A stretch of DNA of 64,000 nucleotides, taken from Aurantiacibacter spongiae (GTDB taxonomy: Bacteria; Pseudomonadota; Alphaproteobacteria; Sphingomonadales; Sphingomonadaceae). Positions within the stretch are counted from its first letter, which is position 1. Each line of letters starts with the position of its first letter. The notes beneath the pieces are model-generated. The model ran no database searches and was not told the origin of the DNA. It saw nothing but the letters and a program-made list of their open reading frames with translations. Location: assembly GCF_003815535.1 (NCBI RefSeq), contig NZ_RPFZ01000001.1:2542001-2606000 (forward strand), given 5' to 3'. Positions 57,608 to 64,000 of this stretch are shown one piece after another. The position numbers were made by a program, and so were the translations under genes.

Positions 57608-59158
57608 TCAGTCCCCCGTCGCGGTGCAGTCGTAAACCAGTCGTTCGTTCGGGCGCGGGGGGAGGGAGGACATGACGGCCGCCTGATCGCTGCCGAGCCG
57701 CTGCGCCGCGGCTTCGGGGGCGCCGCAATCGGGCGCGTTGTACTTGCCCCGTGCCGCGCGCGCGCCGGTCATCGCCTCGCGGTCCAGCAGGTAGCGTTCC
57801 ATGATGAACTGGCCCTGGGCAGGGTCGAAGCGGTTGACCGACACCGCTGCTTCGTTGGCGGGGACGAACACGCGGGTCCAGCGGCCCCCGGCAAGGCCGT
57901 ACTGGGTGCGGCCGTTGATACAGCCGCCCGCGCCCCAGTCGATGTCCATGTCCTCCTGCGGGTCGCCGACCGCGCGGCTGCGCTGGGTGTCGAGCACGCA
58001 CTGGTAGGTGCCCGTCGCGTCGCCCGGATCGGGAATGGTGCCGGTGTCCGCCGCGCTCATCCGGGCGCGCAGGGTGTCTTCCAGCCGGGTGTCGATCTCC
58101 GCGAAGGCGGGCCGCGAGAACCAAGCGATCGCCGCGCCGGCGAAGGCCAGGAAGGCGATGCCGCCGGCGATGGCGCGCATCCGCATGTCCGCGCGCACAT
58201 GACCGTAGGCGGCGACACCGCCGGCGGCCAGCGCGACGAACAGCAGCAGCACCGCCAGGGCGAGACCGTTGTCGCGTTCCTGCATCACGGCGTAGGTCGC
58301 GCCGCGGCGGGCCTCCTCCGTCTGCCGGGCGAGCGCCTGCGCCTGTTCGCGCGCGCGGGCATCGGCGAGATCGGCCTGCGCTTCCGAACGCGCGGCTTCC
58401 TCCGCCTCGAGATCGGCGAGCGAGCGGCAGGGCATGGCGTTGAGGCGAGGGCTGACGCCGTTGGCGCGCAGGAAGGGCAGCAGCTCGCGGGTGCTGACGG
58501 CGAAGAAGAACTCGGCGTCCGACCCTTCCGAATCGGTGCCGAAGGAATTCACGCCGACCACGCGCCCGCAATCGTCGACCAGCGGCCCGCCGCTGTTGCC
58601 GCGGGCGATGGGCGCGGTGTGCAGCAGCGTGTCGAATTCGCGGCTGGGTCGCCGGCCCGAGAGGAAGCCGGTGGCCGCGACGGGCGGCTGCGGCCGGAAG
58701 ATGTCGGTGCTTGTCAGACCCTGCGCGCGGTCGACGTTCATCGGATAGCCGATCGCCGCGACCGAGCCGGACTGCGCCGGGTTCGCGGCGATGGTGAGCG
58801 GCGGCAGCCCCAGGCGCTCGGTCGTCTCGAGCAAAGCGAGATCGTTGCGGGGGGAGACCGCGACGAGCCGGGCATAGACGGCATCGCCGCCCTCCGCCGG
58901 GACGATGCCGATGGACAGCCGCTCGTCCTCAATCGCCTCGGCGACGACGTGCGCGTTGGTGACGAACCGCTCCTGGCCGACGGCGAAGCCGGTGCCGTGG
59001 CTGACGGCGAAGATTTCCTCCCCGTCGCGCCCGATGATGATGACGCGCACGACGCCGCGGGCCGCCGCCTCGATATCGGCGGGTTCGGCCCCGGCGGGCG
59101 CGGGGCACATGGCCAGTGCAGCAAGCATCAGGCCGAGAATGTGGAGAAGGGCGCGCAT
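57608..59158 (-). CDS. Membrane-spanning trypsin-like serine protease
   Basis: 516 residues. Signal peptide about 1-24, trypsin-like domain about 25-235 with the His in VTNAHVV, the Asp in SPRNDLALLE and the Ser in IARGNSGGPLVDD. A coiled-coil of Ala/Glu/Arg follows (about 250-290), then two membrane helices (about 302-320 and 333-350) and a C-terminal 160-residue domain ending in VYDCTATGD. The order protease-coil-TM-TM-domain is unusual; it is not a DegP-like protein because no PDZ domain is seen. The function is probably envelope quality control or signalling. Confidence 0.85.
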   Translation of the reverse strand: MRALLHILGLMLAALAMCPAPAGAEPADIEAAARGVVRVIIIGRDGEEIFAVSHGTGFAVGQERFVTNAHVVAEAIEDERLSIGIVPAEGGDAVYARLVAVSPRNDLALLETTERLGLPPLTIAANPAQSGSVAAIGYPMNVDRAQGLTSTDIFRPQPPVAATGFLSGRRPSREFDTLLHTAPIARGNSGGPLVDDCGRVVGVNSFGTDSEGSDAEFFFAVSTRELLPFLRANGVSPRLNAMPCRSLADLEAEEAARSEAQADLADARAREQAQALARQTEEARRGATYAVMQERDNGLALAVLLLFVALAAGGVAAYGHVRADMRMRAIAGGIAFLAFAGAAIAWFSRPAFAEIDTRLEDTLRARMSAADTGTIPDPGDATGTYQCVLDTQRSRAVGDPQEDMDIDWGAGGCINGRTQYGLAGGRWTRVFVPANEAAVSVNRFDPAQGQFIMERYLLDREAMTGARAARGKYNAPDCGAPEAAAQRLGSDQAAVMSSLPPRPNERLVYDCTATGD

Positions 59159-59239
59159 TCGCCGCCTTCTCTAGCCGCTGTGACATTGACCGCAAGCTTC
59201 GGGACGCGCAGCGTGCGCGTTCGCGATAGAGCCGCCGCC

Positions 59240-60277
59240 ATGACAGACCCCATCGACCTTTCCGACGACGAGCGCTGGCGCATCGCGCTCGCCAAGGACC
59301 GCCGCTTCGATGGCGCGTTCGTTACCGGCGTGCATTCGACCGGGATCTATTGCCGCCCGTCCTGCCCGGCGCGCGCGCCGAAACGCGAGAACGTGCGCTT
59401 CTACGCCGGTCCCGCCAGTGCCGAGGCCGCCGGCCTGCGACCGTGCAAGCGCTGCGCCCCGGACCGCCAGGGCCGCGACGAGGCGGCGGTGCTGCTTGTG
59501 CTGGCGATCCTGCGCCGGAGCGAAGGCCCGGTGCCGCTCGGCACGCTGGGCGCGGCGACAGGGTACTCGCCCGCGCATCTGCAACGCATCTTCAGCCGCG
59601 CCGTGGGCCTTTCGCCGGCGGCCTACGCCCGCGCCCTGCGGCGGGAGCGGGCGGACGAGGCGCTGGGCCGGGAAAAGCGTGTGAGCGATGCCATCTACGC
59701 GGCGGGTTACGGCGCGCCGTCGCGCTTCTACGAAGACAGGGGGGATAGCGGCATGAGCGCGAGCGACTGGCGCGGCGGCGGGCGGGGCGTGACGATCGCT
59801 CATGCGGTGGTGGAAACGACGCTCGGCCCGATGCTGGTCGCGGCCACCGCGCGGGGCGTGTGCCGTGTGTCCTTCGGCGAAGACGCGAGCGCCCTCGCGG
59901 CCCGCTTCCCCCATGCCGAGCTGGTGGCGGGAGGCCGCGGGTTCGCCGCGCTCCTGACGCGCGTGGTGGAAGCGGTGGAAACGCCCGGCAGCGGGCACGA
60001 CATCCCGCTCGACGTGCAGGGCACCGCGTTCCAACACCGGGTCTGGCGGGCCCTGCGCGATATTCCGGCCGGCGAGACGCGCAGCTACGGCCAGCTCGCC
60101 GCGGCGCTCGGCAACCCGCGGGCCGGGCGCGCCGTGGGCGGGGCGAACGGGGCGAACGGGGTGGCCGTCCTCATCCCCTGCCACCGGGTCGTCGCGGCGG
60201 ACGGATCGCTCGGCGGCTATGCCTACGGCCCCGACATCAAGCGCGAATTGCTCCGCCGGGAAGGCGCACGGTCCTGA
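59240..60277 (+). CDS. ada: Ada: bifunctional methyl-phosphotriester/O6-methylguanine repair regulator
   Basis: 345 residues. The N-terminal zinc site is C38, C42, C69 and C72 (YCRPSC and PCKRC), the same positions as in E. coli Ada; C38 takes a methyl from phosphotriesters and turns the protein into an activator. Then an AraC-type HTH (GAATGYSPAHLQRIFSRAVG). The C-terminal MGMT domain has the acceptor in LIPCHRVVAADG. It repairs methylation damage and self-induces. Divergent from the protease gene by 81 bases; no alkB or alkA is next to it. Confidence 0.95.
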   Translation: MTDPIDLSDDERWRIALAKDRRFDGAFVTGVHSTGIYCRPSCPARAPKRENVRFYAGPASAEAAGLRPCKRCAPDRQGRDEAAVLLVLAILRRSEGPVPLGTLGAATGYSPAHLQRIFSRAVGLSPAAYARALRRERADEALGREKRVSDAIYAAGYGAPSRFYEDRGDSGMSASDWRGGGRGVTIAHAVVETTLGPMLVAATARGVCRVSFGEDASALAARFPHAELVAGGRGFAALLTRVVEAVETPGSGHDIPLDVQGTAFQHRVWRALRDIPAGETRSYGQLAAALGNPRAGRAVGGANGANGVAVLIPCHRVVAADGSLGGYAYGPDIKRELLRREGARS

Positions 60278-60400
60278 ACATATGTTCAACGTCTGAACCC
60301 GCGCCGTTCCAACCCCTTGCAATAGAGGTTTCCTTAACCGTCGCAGTGTAGGCGTGGCCGGGGCTGCAAACATGCAGACCGGTCGCCGGGGAAAACCGCA

Positions 60401-62440
60401 ATGCGCATCGTCACCTGCATCGTGCACGACCACAACCTGTGGTTCGTCGCCATGGCAGCGCTGATGTGCGTGACCGGTTCGCTGGTTTCGGTCACGCTGT
60501 TCAGGCGCACGATGGCCGAGACGGGACTGGCCCGCGTGTACTGGTGCTTCATGTCGGCGATGACCGCCGGCGCGGCGACCTGGGCCACGCATTTCATCGC
60601 CATGCTCGGCTACCAGACCGACGCACCGGTCGATCTCGACAGCGTCCTCACCGTCGTTTCCGCCCTGATCGCGACGGCCGGCATCGGTTTCGGCCTGGTC
60701 TTCGCATCGCTGAACAACCGCCGGCTCGCGATCGTGGCGGGCGGTGCGACGATGGGGCTGGCGGTGGCGGCGATGCACTATGTCGGCATGTTCGCCTACC
60801 GGGTGGAAGGGATCGTGCACTGGGATTGGCGCTACATCGCCGCCTCGCTCGTCATCACGGTCGCCGGCGGCATGCTCGCGGTGCGCCGGCTGCGGACAGG
60901 GGGCGAGCGGCTGATGATCGTGCAGGCGGGCGCGCTGCTGTCCCTCACCATCGTCGGTCTGCACTTCGCCGACATGGCGGCCTTCTCGGTGACGCCGCTG
61001 CCGGGAATCTCGCATGTCGACGACAGCGAGATCTTCACCGGCATGGCCGCCGCGATCGGCATGGTCGCACTCCTGATCGTGGGCACCGGCATGTCCACCT
61101 ACGTCATCGAGCGCAAGACCAGCAGCGAGAGCGAGGATCGCATCGCGCACATCGCCATGCACGATTCGCTCACCGATCTCGCCAACCGCCACCAGTTTAC
61201 CGATCTGCTGGAGGCCGAGTGCGACAAGCTCAAGCGTTACGGTCGTCCGTTCTCGCTGCTGATGGTCGATCTCGACCGGTTCAAGCCCATCAACGACACG
61301 CTCGGCCACCCGATCGGCGACGCGGTGCTGCAACGGGTCGCCAACCGGTTGTGCGTCGCCGTGCGTTCGGGCGATGTCGTCGCGCGGCTGGGGGGTGACG
61401 AGTTCGCCATCCTGGGCTTCGGCATCCGCGACAGCGGCACCGCCGCATCGCAGGCCGCGCGCATCGTGGAGATCCTGTCGCGGCCGATGATCGTCAACGG
61501 CCATGTCATCGAGCTGAGCGGCAGCGTAGGCTTTGCGGTCGCGCCCGAACACGGCAGCGACCCCGAAAACCTTATCCAGCACGCCGACATCGCGCTGTAT
61601 TCCGCCAAGCGCGACGGCAAGCGCACGTTCCGCATGTTCGAGGCGAGCCTGATGGAGGACATCCGGCGGCGCCGCTCGCTCGAGGCGGCGCTGCGCCAGG
61701 CGTGCATGCGCGACGAGTTCACCATCGCCTATCAGCCCGTCTTCAGTTCCGCGAGCGGGGAGATCAGCGGAGCCGAGGCGCTCGTCCGCTGGACCTGCGC
61801 CGAACGCGGGCCGGTATCGCCGGTGGAGTTCATTCCCGTCGCAGAGGAGCTGGGACTCGTATCGCGCATCGGGGCCGATGTGCTTCGACGGGCGTGCAAG
61901 GACGCCGCATCTTGGCCGGGCGGCCTGGATCTCGCCGTCAACGTCTCGCCGGTGCAGTTGCTCGATCCGCGCCTGCCGCAGACCGTTGCCCGCGCGCTGG
62001 AGGATTCCGGCCTCCAGCCAGAGCGGCTGGAACTGGAGATCACGGAGACGGCGCTGCTCAACAACGACGAAGCGGCGCTGCGGACGCTGACGCAGATCCA
62101 GGAACTTGGCGTGCGTATCTCGCTCGACGATTTCGGCACCGGCTATTCGTCCCTTAGCTATCTTCACCGCTTCCCGATCAGCCGGATCAAGATCGACAAG
62201 TCGTTCGTCCAGCGGTTGCCCGACGATCTCGGCAGCGCCTCCATCGTGCGCGCCATCGCCCAGCTCGGCGAGAGCCTGAGCATGAAGATCACCGCCGAGG
62301 GTATCGAGACCGACGGGCAGCTGACCTTCATCCGCGAACAGGGCTGCGATCACGTCCAGGGCTTCCTGACCGGACACCCCATTCCCGCAGAGGCCTTCGC
62401 CGATCTCGTGGCGAGAGCCGCGCGGGTGGCGGCCTCGTGA
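60401..62440 (+). CDS. MHYT-GGDEF-EAL c-di-GMP signalling protein
   Basis: 679 residues. The membrane MHYT sensor (about 1-240) has three motif copies: ATHFIAML, AMHYVGMF and GLHFADMA. GGDEF domain (about 265-400) with intact GGDEF in RLGGDEFAI, and EAL domain (about 420-670) with AEALVRW and LDDFGTGYSS. Both catalytic sites look intact, so it could make and degrade c-di-GMP. MHYT may sense CO, NO or O2 through a bound metal. The next gene, a BLUF protein, starts 19 bases later. Confidence 0.94.
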   Translation: MRIVTCIVHDHNLWFVAMAALMCVTGSLVSVTLFRRTMAETGLARVYWCFMSAMTAGAATWATHFIAMLGYQTDAPVDLDSVLTVVSALIATAGIGFGLVFASLNNRRLAIVAGGATMGLAVAAMHYVGMFAYRVEGIVHWDWRYIAASLVITVAGGMLAVRRLRTGGERLMIVQAGALLSLTIVGLHFADMAAFSVTPLPGISHVDDSEIFTGMAAAIGMVALLIVGTGMSTYVIERKTSSESEDRIAHIAMHDSLTDLANRHQFTDLLEAECDKLKRYGRPFSLLMVDLDRFKPINDTLGHPIGDAVLQRVANRLCVAVRSGDVVARLGGDEFAILGFGIRDSGTAASQAARIVEILSRPMIVNGHVIELSGSVGFAVAPEHGSDPENLIQHADIALYSAKRDGKRTFRMFEASLMEDIRRRRSLEAALRQACMRDEFTIAYQPVFSSASGEISGAEALVRWTCAERGPVSPVEFIPVAEELGLVSRIGADVLRRACKDAASWPGGLDLAVNVSPVQLLDPRLPQTVARALEDSGLQPERLELEITETALLNNDEAALRTLTQIQELGVRISLDDFGTGYSSLSYLHRFPISRIKIDKSFVQRLPDDLGSASIVRAIAQLGESLSMKITAEGIETDGQLTFIREQGCDHVQGFLTGHPIPAEAFADLVARAARVAAS

Positions 62441-62459
62441 TTTCCGAAAGGCGCACGCG

Positions 62460-62906
62460 ATGCCGATGAGCAGGCTCCTCTACATCAGCCAGTCGAACCT
62501 CGTCGACGGCGAACGCTCCGTGCAGGAGCAGGTGCACGAAATCGCGCGATCTTCCGCGGACCGCAATCGCAAGGTCGGTCTGACCGGCAGCCTGTTGTTC
62601 GTCGACAATCATTTCATCCAGGTGCTGGAAGGCGACACGGCGACGATCGAAACCGTCTTCGAGCGTATTTGCTGCGACTTCGATCATCGCGAGGTCAAGC
62701 TGATCGACCTCGTCCCGGTGAAGGATCGACTGTTCGGCCACTGGCACATGGCGGTGATGTCGGAAGACGACGATACCGTACTGCCGCTGCGCGACGAATT
62801 GCAGCACATCCGCTTCCTTGTCGGCGTGAACGCGTGGAGCGCCGTCGACCAGATGCGCGAATGCCTGCAGATGCGCACGGCGAGCGAGCGGCAGCTGGTT
62901 CCCTGA
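62460..62906 (+). CDS. BLUF blue-light sensor protein
   Basis: 148 residues, a stand-alone BLUF domain. The flavin-cycle residues are all present: Tyr8 in RLLYISQS, Asn36 in DRNRKVGLTG, Gln54 in HFIQVLEGD, and Trp95/Met97 in FGHWHMAVM. It should bind FAD and respond to blue light. The stop of the MHYT-GGDEF-EAL gene lies 19 bases upstream with a ribosome site GAAAGGCG in the gap, so the two are likely one operon. It could regulate the neighbour by direct contact. Confidence 0.92.
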   Translation: MPMSRLLYISQSNLVDGERSVQEQVHEIARSSADRNRKVGLTGSLLFVDNHFIQVLEGDTATIETVFERICCDFDHREVKLIDLVPVKDRLFGHWHMAVMSEDDDTVLPLRDELQHIRFLVGVNAWSAVDQMRECLQMRTASERQLVP

Positions 62907-62922
62907 TCCGCGAGGCGGCCCG

Positions 62923-64000
62923 TCAGTCCGTGCGCGCCCAGGTCTTCGCCGCCGGCACCAGCGTATCCAGAAAGGCCTCCGCGCTGTCGAGGTAGTCCTG
63001 CCGTTTCGCCTCGTCCATCCGGTCCCAGTTGGCATAGATGCGACCGACCCGGTGGTTCGATTCCAGCCGGTCGCGATGCCGGATCATGAAATGCCAGTAG
63101 AGCGGGTTGAACGGACAGGCGCCTTCGCCGGTCTTCTTCGACGGGGAATAGGCGCACCCCGAGCAGTAGTCGCTCATCTTGTTGATGTAGTTTCCGCTCG
63201 CCGCATAGGGCTTGGTCGCCAGCTTTCCATCGTCGGCATAGAGGATCATCGCCGCGACGTTGGGTAGCTCGACCCATTCGTAGGCGTCGGCATAGACGAT
63301 GAGATACCAGTCCTGCACCTCGCGCGGGGAAATCCCCGCAAGCAGCGCGAAATTGCCCAGCACCATCAGCCGCTGGATATGGTGGGCGTGGGCATTGTCG
63401 CGGGTCGAGCGGATGCAGTCCGCGAGGCAGGCCATGTCGGTGTCCCCGGTCCAGTAGAACTCCGGCAGGGCGCGCCGGGCGTCGAGCGCATTGGCCTTTT
63501 GCAGATGCGGCATGTGAAACCAGTAGAAGCCGCGCACATATTCGCGCCAGCCGATGATCTGACGGACGAACCCCTCCACCGAATTGAGCGGGGCGTTGCC
63601 GTCCGCGTAGGCCTTCGCCGCCCGCTCGCACAAGTCGAGCGGATCGAGCAGGCCGAGATTGAGGCTGGTGGACAGCATCGAATGATACAGGTCGTCCTCG
63701 CCCGCCACCATCGCATCCTGGTATGGGCCGAACTTCTCGATACGTTCGGCGAAGAAGGCATCGGCGGCTTCCTCCGCCTCCTCGCGCGTGACGGGCCAGT
63801 GGAAGGTGTCGAGCGCGCCGAAATGGTCGGCGAAGCGGTCCTGGACCAGGGCGATCACCTCTCGCGTGATGTCGTCGGGTTCGAACTTCGGGCGTTCGGG
63901 CGGGTCCATGTCGTCTGCGGGCGGCTTGCGGTTCTGCTTGTCGTAGTTCCATTCGCCGCCCTCGGGCAGGTCGCCATCCCGGCCCGTCATCAGCAGCCCG
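62923..64000 (-). CDS. phrB: Iron-sulfur (6-4) photolyase / FeS-BCP (PhrB type), 5' end outside window
   Basis: The frame is open to the window edge (residues GLL before the Met at 63990), so that Met is not the start; about 359 residues are visible of about 500. The [4Fe-4S] ligands are the Cys in DMACLADC and the CSGC and GACPF cysteines; the spacings from the first to CSGC (88) and inside the triplet match PhrB. The FAD/DNA domain has WREYVRGFYWFHMP and ANALDARRALPEFYWTG. It repairs (6-4) lesions with blue light. Convergent with the BLUF gene by 17 bases. Confidence 0.88.
   Translation of the reverse strand, partial: GLLMTGRDGDLPEGGEWNYDKQNRKPPADDMDPPERPKFEPDDITREVIALVQDRFADHFGALDTFHWPVTREEAEEAADAFFAERIEKFGPYQDAMVAGEDDLYHSMLSTSLNLGLLDPLDLCERAAKAYADGNAPLNSVEGFVRQIIGWREYVRGFYWFHMPHLQKANALDARRALPEFYWTGDTDMACLADCIRSTRDNAHAHHIQRLMVLGNFALLAGISPREVQDWYLIVYADAYEWVELPNVAAMILYADDGKLATKPYAASGNYINKMSDYCSGCAYSPSKKTGEGACPFNPLYWHFMIRHRDRLESNHRVGRIYANWDRMDEAKRQDYLDSAEAFLDTLVPAAKTWARTD

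Noticed and set aside
59171-62377. 1068-residue antisense frame opposite ada and the MHYT protein
   Set aside because: Low-complexity composition and antisense to two solid genes.

Overview
This window looks like a chromosomal segment from an alphaproteobacterium of the Sphingomonadales, most likely an Erythrobacteraceae relative. The sequence is GC-rich, CcrM is present, and the ChvG/ChvI - HprK - RapZ - EIIA - HPr cluster sits beside a divergent pckA. An F1 atpHAGDC operon and many small membrane proteins of the sphingomonad type fit the same placement. The family assignment is inferred from gene content, not from a search. I see no rRNA, tRNA, CRISPR array, prophage or insertion sequence, and no gene-free stretch longer than about 250 bases.

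Layout: 1-1793 holds the end of rmuC and a lipoprotein. 1798-8965 is the carbon/envelope signalling block: trmH-type methyltransferase, HPr, EIIA, rapZ, hprK, chvG and chvI on the minus strand, divergent from pckA, which has a terminator-like leader. 9091-14409 has a DUF937 protein, a glutaminyl cyclase, a DUF885 lipoprotein, TonB and a hydrolase. 14501-17166 is an iron-sulfur cluster block with two cysteine desulfurases and an ISC-type ferredoxin. 17173-22814 has a GDSL autotransporter, a PfpI/DJ-1 protein, parC and a secreted protein. 23019-28710 contains an ATGA-coupled DUF1285-Nudix-cca set, GNAT, a PQQ-type sugar dehydrogenase, rnhB and an SDR. 28914-36740 has ccrM behind a cluster of GANTC sites, folP, a lipoprotein, an AAA+ response regulator, a 40-residue oxidase subunit IV protein and the pntAA-pntAB-pntB transhydrogenase operon. 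36826-49286 is a run of small transcription units: subtilisin-like protease, racemase-like protein, dGTPase, ABA4-like protein, DUF938, entericidin, two EamA transporters, a lone cpaF, a GT39 enzyme, an alkaline-phosphatase-superfamily transferase and an HNH protein. 49469-57457 has a prolyl oligopeptidase and the F1 ATP synthase operon, which carries two extra genes and an inverted REP-like pair. 57608-64000 has a membrane trypsin-like protease, ada, and a blue-light group: MHYT-GGDEF-EAL, BLUF and an iron-sulfur photolyase.

The most unusual points are these. The MHYT-GGDEF-EAL/BLUF/photolyase group suggests light-controlled c-di-GMP signalling. pckA has a terminator-like hairpin in its leader. 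Three genes lack a usable start unless one base is restored near the N-terminus, and the ferredoxin has no canonical start codon. A low-GC lipoprotein gene interrupts atpG-atpD. An NtrC-like regulator has GAFAGA in place of GAFTGA.
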